Origin: Bacillota bacterium
Lineage (GTDB): Bacteria; Bacillota; Desulfotomaculia; Desulfotomaculales; Desulfallaceae
Direction of reading: 5' to 3'
DNA: 38,807 bases
Assembly: GCA_022360435.1 (NCBI GenBank)
Contig: JAKSCU010000040.1
Coordinates: 1 to 38,807, forward strand
A model generated the notes under the pieces. The model was given only the letters and a program-made list of their open reading frames with translations, made no database searches and was not told where the DNA came from. Shown here in pieces: positions 14,695-24,578 of this stretch (positions within the stretch are counted from its first letter, which is position 1; each line of letters starts with the position of its first letter). The translations under genes were made by a program, and so were the position numbers.

Positions 14695-15179
14695 TATGAA
14701 ATACCTCCCATAATAAGTTTCAGTTTATCTATTCCCCTTTTTACCCGAACTTTTACCGTGCTTACATTAATGTTTAATATATCTCCTATCTCTTTTGCCT
14801 TCATTTGCTTCATAAATTTTAGAATTATGATGGCTTTGTATTTATCTGGTAATTTATCTATGGCATTGTAAAGATCAATTATCTCATCCTTATCCATCTC
14901 ATTTTCCGACATGCCTTCTAATATTAGTGTGTCATATACTATTTTTTTATTTTTTCTATTTAAAGCAATGCTTTCATTTATGATTATTCTATAGAACCAT
15001 GTTTTCATATATTTTTCCTCTCTTATTTTACTTAGAGAGCTAAGTCCCTTGTATGTAGCTTCACTTATTACATCTAAAGCCTGTTGTTCATTTTTAACAT
15101 AACTATAGGCGGTTCTATAAAAATCGTTTTTATTCTCTTTTAGCATTTTTATAAATTCTTCTTCCAGACGTAATGTCAT
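14694..15179 (-). CDS. sigV: ECF sigma factor, SigV-like
   Basis: A 161-aa ECF sigma factor. Region 2 (about 18-85) contains FYRTAYSYVKNEQQALDVIS and KTWFYRIIINESIALNR, which bind core polymerase and the -10 element. Region 4 (about 105-158) carries LPDKYKAIIILKFMKQMKAKEIGDILNI, then VSTVKVRVKRGIDKLK as the -35-binding helix. Its size and sequence fit the SigV/SigW group, which controls envelope-stress genes such as peptidoglycan O-acetylation. It is cotranscribed with the anti-sigma gene downstream. ATG at 15179. Codon use is strongly AT-biased (many AAA, ATA and TTA codons), unlike the GC-richer genes on both sides, which suggests acquisition from a low-GC Firmicute. Confidence 0.88.
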   Translation of the reverse strand: MTLRLEEEFIKMLKENKNDFYRTAYSYVKNEQQALDVISEATYKGLSSLSKIREEKYMKTWFYRIIINESIALNRKNKKIVYDTLILEGMSENEMDKDEIIDLYNAIDKLPDKYKAIIILKFMKQMKAKEIGDILNINVSTVKVRVKRGIDKLKLIMGGIS

Positions 15180-15210
15180 TATTCAATTTCTCCCTTATAC
15201 TATTAAATGG

Positions 15211-15252
15211 TGTTTATAAACAAAAGATTTCAATAAATATTTTTATCTTTTA
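15211..15252 (-). repeat. sigV upstream repeat, proximal copy (candidate ECF promoter)
   Basis: On the minus strand the repeat reads TTGAAATCTTTTG then TTTATAAAC. It matches the distal copy at 15373-15414 over about 40 bases, including an AT-rich flank. The TGAAAY core resembles the TGAAAC -35 element of ECF sigma factors of the SigV/SigW/SigX group, so it may be an autoregulatory promoter of sigV. A clear CGTC -10 element is missing. Confidence 0.45.
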
Positions 15253-15372
15253 TATATAGATAAATTTTAATCAATTATGATTATGCCTCCCATATTAAGC
15301 TTTATTACTTTATTAATTTTAAAATTATTAAGGTTGTCATTATTTAATTTTACCCTTACATTTATTAGATAA

Positions 15373-15414
15373 AGTTTAGAGGCAAAAGGTTTCAAAAAAT
15401 ATTTTTATTTTAGA
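15373..15414 (-). repeat. sigV upstream repeat, distal copy (candidate ECF promoter)
   Basis: On the minus strand it reads TTGAAACCTTTTG then CCTCTAAAC. It contains an exact TGAAAC -35-type element. It lies 162 bases upstream of the proximal copy in the same orientation. Confidence 0.45.
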
Positions 15415-15515
15415 TTTCCCTATGTAGTTTTTTTTATATTAGAGGTCTCGCCCTGGTTACACCCAATTACAAAAGAATGTTTATGAACCGAGTATACCGT
15501 CATTGAAGTATAAAG

Positions 15516-15543
15516 AAAACGGACCTCATATAAGGTCCGTTTT
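15516..15543 (-). terminator. terminator of the propionate operon
   Basis: A perfect 11-base stem AAAACGGACCT (15516-15526) / AGGTCCGTTTT (15533-15543) with a six-base loop. The minus strand continues with a T-rich stretch. It lies 113 bases after the 5S stop codon and can also stop transcription on the plus strand. Confidence 0.82.
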
Positions 15544-15656
15544 ACTACGGTTTTACCACGCTATTGCATATTGTATTCCGAATACCACGCCAAGCCGGTA
15601 TTCCTGTCCCGGCCCACATCACTGCAGCCCGGGTTTATTTTATTTTCAGGGCCTGT

Positions 15657-17000
15657 TTACTGCTGTTCTTTCCTTTTCTTCATGCATTCCAAGGCCACTT
15701 GCGGATACAAGGCCACCGAAACCACATCTTCTTCCTTGGTCATGAACGGCGCCGCCATTTCCCTGGCTTTGGCCATTTCCGGCTCAATCATGTCCGCCGG
15801 GCGGCATTCAATGGGTTGCTCGTCCCCAATGATCTTCTTCCTTACTTCCTCGTTTACCGGCGCCGGCGGCCGGCCGTAGTAACCGCGCATATAGTTTTTC
15901 ACTTCATCGGTGGCAATGGCGTACCGGTTGCCGACCAAGACGTTGATTACGGCCTGGGTGCCCACAATTTGGCTGGATGGAGTAACCAGCGGCGGGTATC
16001 CGAAGTCCTCCCTCACCCTGGGCACCTCCTCCAGCACCTGGGGCAGTTTGTCCAGGGCATTTTGTTCCTTGAGTTGGTTTATAAAATTGGAAATCATACC
16101 GCCGGGAATTTGGTAAGTAATCACATTGGTATCGGGACTGCAGCTGGCATTGTCGAATTCGCCATACTCCTTGCGCACTTCCCTGAAATAAGCCGCAATT
16201 TCCGAGATCAGCTCCAGGTCCAAACCGGTGTCGTACGGAGTTCCCCGCAGGGCTGCCACCATACTCTCGGTGGCCGGCTGCGAACTTTGCAAAGACAATG
16301 AGGAAACGGAACAATCAATAATGTCCGCACCGGCCTCCACCGCCTTCAGGTACGACATGGAGGCCATGCCGCTGGTATAGTGGCTGTGCAGGTTTACAAA
16401 GGCGCCCATCTGCTTCCATCCTTTGATGATGTCATAAGCGGGTTGGGGCGCAAGAATACCGGCCATGTCTTTAAGACAAATGGAGTCTACCCCCAATGCC
16501 ATCAATTCTTTGGCCATGCCCATGTAAAAATCGTAATCATGCACGGGACTGATTGTGTAAACAATGGTGCCCTGGGCGTGGCCCCCTTCCCGCTTGACAT
16601 ATTCGATGGCTTTTTCCATGTTGCGGACATCGTTTAGAGCGTCGAAAATACGAAATATATCCAGTCCATTGTGCACAGTATACTTGACAAAGGCTTCAAG
16701 AACATCGTCGGCGTAGTGCCTGTAACCTACCACGTTTTGACCCCGCAGCAGCATCTGCAGCTTGCTGTTCGGATAAGTCTTGCGCATTACCCGCAGTCTT
16801 TCCCACGGGTCTTCGCCGAGAAAGCGCATGCAGGAGTCAAAGGTGGCCCCTCCCCAGGTCTCCAGAGAATAGTAACCCACCTTTTCAACTTTTTCGGCAA
16901 TGGGCAGCATGTGTTTGGTATGCATGCGGGTGGCCAGCAGAGACTGGTGGCCATCCCTCATTGTGGTGTCACAAATCATTACCTTTTTTGTTCCAGTCAA
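15657..17000 (-). CDS. transcarboxylase 5S subunit (oxaloacetate decarboxylase alpha / PycB-like)
   Basis: A 447-aa carboxyltransferase of the DRE-TIM metallolyase family. It moves the carboxyl group between oxaloacetate and biotin. Visible residues are Asp16 in TTMRDGHQS, the carboxylated-lysine motif SICLKDMAG, and the metal histidines of LHSHYTSG. The C-terminus ends in KKRKEQQ and carries no biotinyl (AMKM) domain, so a separate biotin carrier is required. In this operon it should take CO2 from oxaloacetate, giving pyruvate, for transfer to propionyl-CoA. Start: GGAGG is directly against the TTG at 17009 but nine bases from the in-frame TTG at 17000, which is preferred. Last gene of the operon, 83 bases after mdh. 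Confidence 0.9.
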   Translation of the reverse strand: MTGTKKVMICDTTMRDGHQSLLATRMHTKHMLPIAEKVEKVGYYSLETWGGATFDSCMRFLGEDPWERLRVMRKTYPNSKLQMLLRGQNVVGYRHYADDVLEAFVKYTVHNGLDIFRIFDALNDVRNMEKAIEYVKREGGHAQGTIVYTISPVHDYDFYMGMAKELMALGVDSICLKDMAGILAPQPAYDIIKGWKQMGAFVNLHSHYTSGMASMSYLKAVEAGADIIDCSVSSLSLQSSQPATESMVAALRGTPYDTGLDLELISEIAAYFREVRKEYGEFDNASCSPDTNVITYQIPGGMISNFINQLKEQNALDKLPQVLEEVPRVREDFGYPPLVTPSSQIVGTQAVINVLVGNRYAIATDEVKNYMRGYYGRPPAPVNEEVRKKIIGDEQPIECRPADMIEPEMAKAREMAAPFMTKEEDVVSVALYPQVALECMKKRKEQQ

Positions 17001-17083
17001 TCTCGTCAACCTCCGAATACGTATTAGTTGTTGGCGCTATTGCACTGTTGAACCTGAACCCATATCCGATTGCCCGGTGCGTG

Positions 17084-18115
<1,032 letters not shown>

Positions 18116-18178
18116 TCAGAGTAAAATAAATGCATTTAAGATTTAACTTTTTAAGCCCTCCTTTCAGGACAGATAAAA

Positions 18179-19702
18179 TTAAACCGGGAAATTACCATGT
18201 TTTTTGTCGGGTCGTTCTTCCACTTTGGTAGCTAAAAGCTGTAAAGCGTCAGCTATCTTGGCCCGGGTATCCCTGGGGTCTATCACATCGTCCACAAATC
18301 CCAGCGAGCCGGCCACGTAGGGGTTGGCGAACTGGTCGCGATATTCCTGTACCAGGCGAGTTCTCTCTTCCATGGGATTCTCAGCATTTTCAATTTCCTT
18401 GCGATTGATAATGTTCACCGCGCCTTCAGGCCCCATTACGGCTATTTCGGCGGTGGGCCAGGCGTATACCATATCGGCCCGCAGTGAATTGCTGCACATG
18501 GCCAGGTAGGACCCGCCGTAAGCTTTGCGCAGGATTATGGTTATTTTGGGAACCGTAGCTTGGGAATAAGCGTAAAGCATCTTGGCCCCGTGCCTGATTA
18601 TGCCCCCGTATTCCTGGTCGGTGCCGGGTAAAAAGCCGGGTACGTCCATAAAGGTGACCAGCGGAATGTTAAAAGCGTCGCAGAACCTGACAAACCGGCT
18701 GATTTTATCCGAGGCGTTAATGTCCAGGCAGCCCGCCAGGAATTTGGGCTGGTTGGCGACAATGCCCACCGGCTGTCCTTTTATCCTGGCAAAGCCGATT
18801 ACCGCGTTTTTGGCGTAAAGGGGCAGCACTTCAAGGAATTCGCTGTCATCAATTACGGCAGTGATAACTTTTTTTACATCATAAGACAACATGGGCTGGG
18901 TGGGGACGCTATCCAACAAATCGCCCGGATCAACCGCCGGCTCCGCCGGGGCGTACAGAGGGGGGTCTTCGCCGTTGTTGGACGGTAAATAGCCCAGTAA
19001 TTGTTTGACTATGTCCAGGCAGTGTTTTTCGTCTTCCCCCATGAAATGGGCAACGCCGCTGGTTTGATTATGAGTGAGCGCGCCGCCGAGCTGCTCCATG
19101 GATACTTCTTCGCCGGTTACGGCCTTAATTACTTGCGGGCCGGTAATAAACATCTGGCTGGTGCCTTTAACCATGAAAACAAAGTCCATCAAGGCCGGCG
19201 AATACACCGCGCCGCCGGCACAAGGCCCCATAATTACCGACAATTGCGGGATCACGCCGGACGCGACAGTATTGCGGAAAAATATTTCACCATAACCGTT
19301 CAGAGCGTCGACCCCTTCCTGGATCCGCGCCCCGCCCGAGTCGTTAAGGCCCACCACCGGAGCGCCGGTGCGCATGGCCAGGTCCAGCACTTTGCAAACT
19401 TTCTGGGCGTGGATTCGGCCCAGCGTACCACCTACCACAGTGAAATCCTGGGCATAGATGAATACTTTTCTGCCGTTGACCATGCCGTAACCGGTCACCA
19501 CTCCCTCGCCGGGGTTTTTATCAGGTTCGCCGGCAAAAACATCAATTTCCCTGAAAGTGCCGGCGTCAAAAAAATAATCGATTCTTTCCCGGGCCGTCTT
19601 TTTCCCGGCGGCGTGCTGCTTGTCAATTCTCTTTTGGCCGCCGCCTGCATGCACCTTTTGCCTCAGTTCTTCAAGCCGGTTCAGTTTATCTTGTATGCTC
19701 AT
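18179..19702 (-). CDS. mmdA: methylmalonyl-CoA carboxyltransferase 12S subunit
   Basis: A 507-aa acyl-CoA carboxyltransferase with two crotonase-like halves. It exchanges a carboxyl group between biotin and propionyl-CoA/methylmalonyl-CoA. The N half has ARERIDYFFDAGTF, GTLGRIHAQKVCKV, LNDSGGARIQEGVDAL and GPCAGGAVYSPAL. The C half has FLPGTDQEYGGIIRHGAKML and LRKAYGGSYLAM, glycine-rich acyl-CoA and biotin pockets. It fits both transcarboxylase 12S and the alpha subunit of sodium-pumping methylmalonyl-CoA decarboxylase; the 5S gene in the same operon and the absence of membrane subunits favour transcarboxylase. Start: ATG 19702 follows GAGGGGGT. A longer frame would overlap the epimerase gene. 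Gap to mce is 13 bases. Confidence 0.93.
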   Translation of the reverse strand: MSIQDKLNRLEELRQKVHAGGGQKRIDKQHAAGKKTARERIDYFFDAGTFREIDVFAGEPDKNPGEGVVTGYGMVNGRKVFIYAQDFTVVGGTLGRIHAQKVCKVLDLAMRTGAPVVGLNDSGGARIQEGVDALNGYGEIFFRNTVASGVIPQLSVIMGPCAGGAVYSPALMDFVFMVKGTSQMFITGPQVIKAVTGEEVSMEQLGGALTHNQTSGVAHFMGEDEKHCLDIVKQLLGYLPSNNGEDPPLYAPAEPAVDPGDLLDSVPTQPMLSYDVKKVITAVIDDSEFLEVLPLYAKNAVIGFARIKGQPVGIVANQPKFLAGCLDINASDKISRFVRFCDAFNIPLVTFMDVPGFLPGTDQEYGGIIRHGAKMLYAYSQATVPKITIILRKAYGGSYLAMCSNSLRADMVYAWPTAEIAVMGPEGAVNIINRKEIENAENPMEERTRLVQEYRDQFANPYVAGSLGFVDDVIDPRDTRAKIADALQLLATKVEERPDKKHGNFPV

Positions 19703-19715
19703 ACATTTACCCCCT

Positions 19716-20117
19716 CTAATCCCTTTCGCAAAGCTCAACCAGCGTGCCAAAAGTGGACTTGGGGTGCAAAAAGGCTATTTTGGCCCCACCCGCGCCCCGG
19801 CGGGGTTTTTCGTCAATCAATCTGACCCCGGCTTCTTTTAGCTGCGCCAGTTTTTCTTCCAGGTTATCAACCCGGAATGCTATATGTTGGATGCCCTCGC
19901 CGTTCTTCTCGATAAAACGGGCGACCGGCCCGTCCGGGGTGGTGCTTTCCAACAATTCCACTTCGCTGTCCCCGGTGGGAATAAAGGCCACTTTCACCTT
20001 TTGCTCTTCCACCACCTCTTCATCGGTAACAACGAGACCCAGTTTGTTTTCGTAAAAATCTTTGGCCGCCGCCATATCCCTGACGGCGATACCGATATGG
20101 TCTATTTTTTTTACCAT
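19716..20117 (-). CDS. mce: methylmalonyl-CoA epimerase
   Basis: A 133-aa VOC-fold enzyme that interconverts the S and R forms of methylmalonyl-CoA, linking the transcarboxylase to the mutase. Two beta-alpha-beta-beta-beta modules start at [10 protein letters not shown] and GIQHIAFRV. The metal site includes His7, His78 and Glu128 (GTLVELCE). Length is normal for the family. ATG 20117 follows GGAGGTG by seven bases. It lies between the mutase small subunit (80 bases upstream) and the 12S gene (13 bases downstream). Confidence 0.93.
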   Translation of the reverse strand: MVKKIDHIGIAVRDMAAAKDFYENKLGLVVTDEEVVEEQKVKVAFIPTGDSEVELLESTTPDGPVARFIEKNGEGIQHIAFRVDNLEEKLAQLKEAGVRLIDEKPRRGAGGAKIAFLHPKSTFGTLVELCERD

Positions 20118-20197
20118 TAATTTACACCTCCATATTTCCGAGCTTGCGGAAGCTTATGCCGGCAGCTCCCTCCCTATTGTTACTAGTCTAGCCTTAT

Positions 20198-20599
20198 TCA
20201 GGAGCGGGCAATCCTATTTTGAATATAATCAACCACCGAGCCCGTGTTGGTTCCCGGGGTGAAAATCTCGGCTATACCCGCCTTCTTTAAGGAAACAATA
20301 TCTTCGTCCGGAATAATCCCCCCGCCCAGTACAATTATATCGGCGGCTTGCTGCTTGCGCAAACCCTCAACCACAGCCGGAAACAGGTGTAAATGGGCGC
20401 CGGACAGGCAGCTTAAAGCCACCACATCGACGTCTTCCTGCAGCGCCGCGCCTACGATTTGCTCCGGAGTCTGGCGCAAACCGGTATAGATTACTTCCAT
20501 GCCGGCATCGCGCAGGGATTGGGCTATAACTTTGGCGCCCCTGTCGTGTCCGTCCAAACCCGGTTTGGCCACCAGTACCCTGATCGGTTTACTGCTCAT
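20198..20599 (-). CDS. methylmalonyl-CoA mutase small, B12-binding subunit
   Basis: A 133-aa cobalamin-binding subunit. The DxHxxG motif is D16-G-H18-D-R-G21, where the histidine becomes the lower cobalt ligand. It is followed by LSCLSGAH (62-69) and the nucleotide-loop motif VLGGGIIP, so all B12 contacts are present. It pairs with the catalytic subunit encoded 17 bases upstream, giving a split mutase, unlike the single-chain or two-large-subunit enzymes of many bacteria. Start: GGAGG is eight bases before ATG 20599. The in-frame extension upstream would overlap the large-subunit gene and is rejected. Confidence 0.93.
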   Translation of the reverse strand: MSSKPIRVLVAKPGLDGHDRGAKVIAQSLRDAGMEVIYTGLRQTPEQIVGAALQEDVDVVALSCLSGAHLHLFPAVVEGLRKQQAADIIVLGGGIIPDEDIVSLKKAGIAEIFTPGTNTGSVVDYIQNRIARS

Positions 20600-20616
20600 C
20601 CACACATCCTCCTTGG

Positions 20617-22287
20617 TTAAAAAACGATTTGTTGCTGGTACTCGCCAAAGGACTTTCTCAGCACGCCACAAATCTCGCCCAGGGTGGTATAGCTCTTAAC
20701 CGCTTCGACAAAATAAGGCATTAAGTTTTCCGTAGTGCCGGCGGCCTTCTCGATATCGGCAAGCAGCTTTTGCACCTTTTCGTTATCCCGTCCGGCGCGC
20801 AGCCTGGCCAATTTTTCTTCCTGCCTTCTGCCCACCTCGGGATCTACTTTTAACAGGTCCTTGGGCCGTTCTGTTTCCAACTGGAACTTGTTTACGCCGA
20901 TAACCGTCTTTTTATTATTTTCAATATCCTTCTGATACCGGTAAGCGCTGGTTTGGATTTCTTTCTGCATGAATTCAATGGCCTTGGGAGCTCCGCCCAG
21001 GTCATCAATTTTATTAATATATTCCCGCGCCTTTTGCTCGATTTGATCGGTCAAGTCCTCCACGAAATACGAGCCGCCCAGCGGGTCTACGGTATCGGCC
21101 ACACCGATTTCGTAACCGATAACCTGCTGGGTCCGCAGGGCAATGAGCACCGAACTGTCGCTGGGCAGGGCCAGCGCCTCATCCCGGGAGTTGGTGTGCA
21201 GTGACTGGGTTCCGCCCAACACCGCGCTCAAAGCCTGGTAGGCCACCCGCATAATGTTGACGTCGGGCTGCTGCGCCGTCAACGTGCAGCCCGCGGTCTG
21301 GGTGTGAAACCGCAGCATCAGCGACTTGGGATTGGCGGCTCCGAAGCGTTCTTTCATTATTCTGGCCCACAATCTTCTAGCCGCCCTGTATTTGGCCGCT
21401 TCCTCAAAGAAATTCAGGTGTGCGTTAAAGAAAAAGCTCAAACGGGGAGCGAATTCATCAACATCCAACCCGGCGTCAATGGCGGCCTCGACATAGGCTA
21501 TCCCGTCGGCCAGCGTGAAAGCCACTTCCTGAGCAGCGGTAGAACCCGCTTCACGGATGTGGTAACCACTGATGCTGATAGTGTTCCAGCCCGGAATATT
21601 CTTGGCGCAGTACGCGAAAACGTCTGTAATCAGCCGCATGGAGGGTTCGGGCGGGAAAATATAGGTCCCCCTGGCGATGTATTCTTTGATGATGTCGTTT
21701 TGAATGGTTCCCTTCAACTGTTCCTGCGCCGCCCCCTGTTTTTCGGCCACGGCGATATACATGGCCAATAAAATGGAAGCCGGGGAATTAATGGTCATGG
21801 AAGTGCTGACCTTGTCAAGGGGGATCTGGTCAAACAGGGTCTCCATGTCCTCCAACGAGTCGATGGCAACCCCCACCTTCCCCACCTCGCCCATGGCCAG
21901 GGGGTCGTCGGAGTCGTAACCAATCTGGGTGGGCAGGTCAAAGGCCACACTGAGACCGGTCTGACCCTGTTCAAGCAGGTAGCGAAAACGCTTGTTGGTT
22001 TCCTCGGCCGTCCCGAACCCGGCATACTGGCGCATGGTCCAAAGCCGGCCGCGGTACATGTTGGGCTGCACACCGCGCGTATAAGGGTACTCGCCGGGAA
22101 AACTCAGATCGTTTTCGTAATCCAGATGCGCAATATCCTGGGGTGTATAAAGGGTATCAACATTAATATCCGAGTCGGTAACAAATTCAGGGCACCTCTC
22201 GGGTCGCTTGGCGGTGACCTTAGCCACCTTTTCCCGGTATTTTGCCCCTTTGCCTTTTATTTTTTCCAACACGTCCCGTTCAAACAA
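20617..22287 (-). CDS. methylmalonyl-CoA mutase large, catalytic subunit
   Basis: A 556-aa TIM-barrel subunit of the radical enzyme that interconverts R-methylmalonyl-CoA and succinyl-CoA. Key features are [20 protein letters not shown] (67-86) with Tyr78, [13 protein letters not shown], Arg206 ([14 protein letters not shown]) and His243 ([10 protein letters not shown]). Tyr78 and Arg206 correspond to Tyr89 and Arg207 of the Propionibacterium enzyme and distinguish it from isobutyryl-CoA mutase, where they are Phe and Gln. It lacks the C-terminal B12 domain, which the next gene supplies. The start is TTG 22287 behind AAGGAGGAG. No MeaB-type chaperone gene is in the window. Confidence 0.94.
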   Translation of the reverse strand: MFERDVLEKIKGKGAKYREKVAKVTAKRPERCPEFVTDSDINVDTLYTPQDIAHLDYENDLSFPGEYPYTRGVQPNMYRGRLWTMRQYAGFGTAEETNKRFRYLLEQGQTGLSVAFDLPTQIGYDSDDPLAMGEVGKVGVAIDSLEDMETLFDQIPLDKVSTSMTINSPASILLAMYIAVAEKQGAAQEQLKGTIQNDIIKEYIARGTYIFPPEPSMRLITDVFAYCAKNIPGWNTISISGYHIREAGSTAAQEVAFTLADGIAYVEAAIDAGLDVDEFAPRLSFFFNAHLNFFEEAAKYRAARRLWARIMKERFGAANPKSLMLRFHTQTAGCTLTAQQPDVNIMRVAYQALSAVLGGTQSLHTNSRDEALALPSDSSVLIALRTQQVIGYEIGVADTVDPLGGSYFVEDLTDQIEQKAREYINKIDDLGGAPKAIEFMQKEIQTSAYRYQKDIENNKKTVIGVNKFQLETERPKDLLKVDPEVGRRQEEKLARLRAGRDNEKVQKLLADIEKAAGTTENLMPYFVEAVKSYTTLGEICGVLRKSFGEYQQQIVF

Positions 22288-22316
22288 TATATCTCCTCCT
22301 TGGGGATGGATGGGAT

Positions 22317-23183
22317 TTAAATCGGTGTCTGCTTCAGCAAGTCGGGCACTTCAAAGGGTAGTGCGGCCACCTTTGCCCCCGCCCGTTGCAAAGCCTCGAC
22401 CTTGGCGCCAAATGTGCCCTTCCCCCGCTCAATGATGGCGCCGGCGTGGCCCATACGCTTGCCGGGAGGCGCGCTCTTGCCGGCAATATAAGCCACCACC
22501 GGCTTGGTCATTGTTTTAATATACAATGACGCCTCTTCCTCGGCGTTGCCGCCAATTTCACCCACCAGCACCACCGCTTTGGTTTGGGAATCCTGTTCGA
22601 ATTTTTCCAGCACATCGACAAAGGAAAGCCCCGCCACTCTGTCCCCGCCCAGACCAACCACAGTGGATTGGCCAAAGCCATTGGCGGTAAGATTACCCAC
22701 GATTTCATACGTCAGGGTGCCGCTGCGGGCCACTACGCCGACGGGCCCCGCAACGAAAAACTGGTTCGGTGGTATACCGATTTTGCACTTGCCGGAAGAC
22801 ACGATGCCAAAGGTGTTCGGACCCACTACCGTAACACCGTTACGCCCGGCGAAATCCACAATTTCCATCTCGTCATGCACCGGAATATGCTCGGTTACGA
22901 TAACCAAAACCTTTATGCCGGCAGAAATATTTTCCAGCGCCGCATCCTTGGCAAAAGGCGCGGGCACAAACAGCACCGAGGCGTTGGCCTGATGCGCCTC
23001 CACGGCGGCAAAAGCGGTGTCGTAAACCGGCACCCCTTCCACGGTCTGGCCTCCCTTACCCGGTGAAACGCCGCCAACTATGTTGGTGCCGTAAGCCAGC
23101 ATCTGGGCGGTGTGGAATCGTCCCTGGTTGCCGGTAATGCCTTGAACTATAACCCTGGTTTGTTCATCTATAATGATTGACAC
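22317..23183 (-). CDS. sucD: succinyl-CoA synthetase alpha subunit
   Basis: A 288-aa subunit that binds CoA through an N-terminal Rossmann domain ([19 protein letters not shown], 11-29) and carries the phosphorylated His246 in [19 protein letters not shown] and ARSGTLTYE mark the CoA and active-site loops. In propionate oxidation the enzyme cleaves succinyl-CoA and makes ATP or GTP, one of the few substrate-level phosphorylation steps of the route. The start is GTG 23183 with AAGGAG upstream. It lies 37 bases after sucC and 29 before the mutase gene. Confidence 0.94.
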   Translation of the reverse strand: MSIIIDEQTRVIVQGITGNQGRFHTAQMLAYGTNIVGGVSPGKGGQTVEGVPVYDTAFAAVEAHQANASVLFVPAPFAKDAALENISAGIKVLVIVTEHIPVHDEMEIVDFAGRNGVTVVGPNTFGIVSSGKCKIGIPPNQFFVAGPVGVVARSGTLTYEIVGNLTANGFGQSTVVGLGGDRVAGLSFVDVLEKFEQDSQTKAVVLVGEIGGNAEEEASLYIKTMTKPVVAYIAGKSAPPGKRMGHAGAIIERGKGTFGAKVEALQRAGAKVAALPFEVPDLLKQTPI

Positions 23184-23220
23184 TATTCCACCACTCCTTT
23201 GCTATCTAGCAAACCTCGTT

Positions 23221-24333
23221 TTAACCGGCGTTGGCAATTTCAACCGCCTTGGCGGCGGCCTCCTGCATCACCTTGTAGGCCTCGATGCCGTTTTCCTTGA
23301 GAATCCTTACGCCTTCCTCCTCATTGGTGCCTACAAGCCGGATCACAACCGGGACCGGGATGTCTCCGGCCTGCTTCACCTGTATCAGGGCATTGGCCAC
23401 GTCATCGCAACGCGTAATACCGCCGAAAATGTTAATGAAAATAACCTTGGGATTTGTTTGCAGCAGCAATTCCAGGGCTTTGGCGGTGCCCTCCACGCCG
23501 GTGCCGCCACCGGCGTCCAAGAAGTTGGCCGGGCTTCCGCCGTAGTGAACCAGAGTGTCCAGACTGCCCATGGACATGCCGGCGCCGTTGGCCATCACAG
23601 CTATATTGCCGCCCAGTTCCACGAAAGCCAGCCCCAGGTCGTGGGCCTGTTTTTCAATGGAGGTACGCTCCTCCACATAGGGCACGTCCTTTTGCCTGAA
23701 CAAGGCGTCATCGTCAATGGTCACCTTGGAGTCGGCGGCAATCAGCGTGTCTCCGCTGATTACCAGGGGGTTGATTTCCACCAACTCAGCGTCTTTGTCT
23801 TTAAAACACCTGTACAACCGGGTCAACAGACGGGCGAACTCAACGGCGGGCCGGCCGCCCAAGCCCATGCGCCTGGCTATTTCCTTGCCCAGATAAGGGT
23901 AAACGCCTATGGTAATGTCAACATGCTGTTTGACGATGTGTTCGTCCGCAACCTCCTCTATATCCACGCCTCCCCGGGAAGAGGCGATAATGACGGGCTT
24001 TTTGGCCGAGCCGTCCACGGTGATGGCCAAATAAAGCTCTTTGTCAATTTGTATTTTCTCCTCCACAAGGAGCCTCTCCACATTATAACCCTGCACGGTC
24101 GTGGATAAAATAGCCTCCGCGGCGGCATGGGCCTCGCCGGCGCCGGTGGCGAACTTGATCCCGCCGCCCTTGCCCCGTTTACCGGACAGTATCTGTGATT
24201 TGATTACCACGGTACCGCCGATATCCTCAGCCGCCTTGGCGGCGTCCGCGGGGTTTTCCACCATTTTTCCCCGGGGGATTGCAATACCATAAGCTGAGAA
24301 TAATTCCTTACCCATATATTCAAACAGTTTCAC
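23221..24333 (-). CDS. sucC: succinyl-CoA synthetase beta subunit
   Basis: A 370-aa ATP-grasp subunit. The N-terminal part (LFEYMGKELFSAYGIAIPRG) matches the family. The nucleotide-binding region is VVIKSQILSGKRGKGGGIK, the Mg-binding residues are in ELVEINPLVIS, and the C-terminal CoA-ligase domain has FLDAGGGTGVEGTAKALEL and NIFGGITRCDDVANAL. Nucleotide preference (ATP or GTP) cannot be read. The start is GTG 24333 behind GAGGGGGG. A 245-base gap with a candidate promoter separates it from the fumarase genes upstream, so sucC to 5S may have additional expression of its own. Confidence 0.94.
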   Translation of the reverse strand: MKLFEYMGKELFSAYGIAIPRGKMVENPADAAKAAEDIGGTVVIKSQILSGKRGKGGGIKFATGAGEAHAAAEAILSTTVQGYNVERLLVEEKIQIDKELYLAITVDGSAKKPVIIASSRGGVDIEEVADEHIVKQHVDITIGVYPYLGKEIARRMGLGGRPAVEFARLLTRLYRCFKDKDAELVEINPLVISGDTLIAADSKVTIDDDALFRQKDVPYVEERTSIEKQAHDLGLAFVELGGNIAVMANGAGMSMGSLDTLVHYGGSPANFLDAGGGTGVEGTAKALELLLQTNPKVIFINIFGGITRCDDVANALIQVKQAGDIPVPVVIRLVGTNEEEGVRILKENGIEAYKVMQEAAAKAVEIANAG

Positions 24334-24401
24334 TACTTACCCCCCTCTTTAGTACGAACAGCAAATAAGTAATATACATGCTATAATGTTGGCTGGTGTC
24401 T

Positions 24402-24442
24402 CCTGAAAAAGTCTTGGTGGTTTTATGAAAGTTTGTTTTTCA
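24402..24442 (-). other. hairpin in the sucC leader
   Basis: CCTGAAAAA (24402-24410) pairs with TTTTTCAGG (24435-24443) across a 24-base loop. It lies between the candidate promoter and the sucC start and may be a leader structure. Without more, function is unknown. Confidence 0.35.
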
Positions 24443-24470
24443 GGGAGAACCGGCTAAAGATATTAGTCCT

Positions 24471-24499
24471 TTTATATACTGGTTAAGAGTCGGCTCCAA
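24471..24499 (-). promoter_or_regulatory. candidate internal sigma-A promoter for sucC onward
   Basis: On the minus strand, TTGGAG (24499-24494) and TATAAA (24476-24471) are separated by exactly 17 bases. It lies in the 245-base gap between the fumarase beta and sucC genes (24334-24578), the longest internal gap of the operon. Confidence 0.45.
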
Positions 24500-24578
24500 A
24501 CGGGCCAAACCGAATTGATATCGACGCTCGTTTGGGATGCTCGCTTATTTATGTTATCCTTCTCGCTCCCACCTCCTT

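Larger units (their letters stand above)
15180..15656. other. AT-rich gene-free stretch upstream of sigV
   Basis: 477 bases without a convincing gene. The part nearest sigV (15180-15440) is extremely AT-rich and contains a duplicated sequence (15211-15252 and 15373-15414). From about 15445 the composition returns to that of the propionate operon, whose terminator is at 15516-15543. 15544-15656 holds nothing further I can recognise. Confidence 0.6.

Noticed and set aside
15564-16301. 245-codon plus-strand open frame opposite the 5S gene
   Set aside because: Antisense shadow; residues are rich in His/Arg/Phe as expected from reverse translation of the real gene.
18179-19702. Membrane-bound sodium-pumping methylmalonyl-CoA decarboxylase instead of transcarboxylase
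   Set aside because: No beta, gamma or delta membrane subunit genes are adjacent, while a 5S carboxyltransferase is in the same operon.
23173-24108. 311-codon plus-strand open frame opposite sucC
   Set aside because: Antisense shadow of a confidently identified ATP-grasp subunit.
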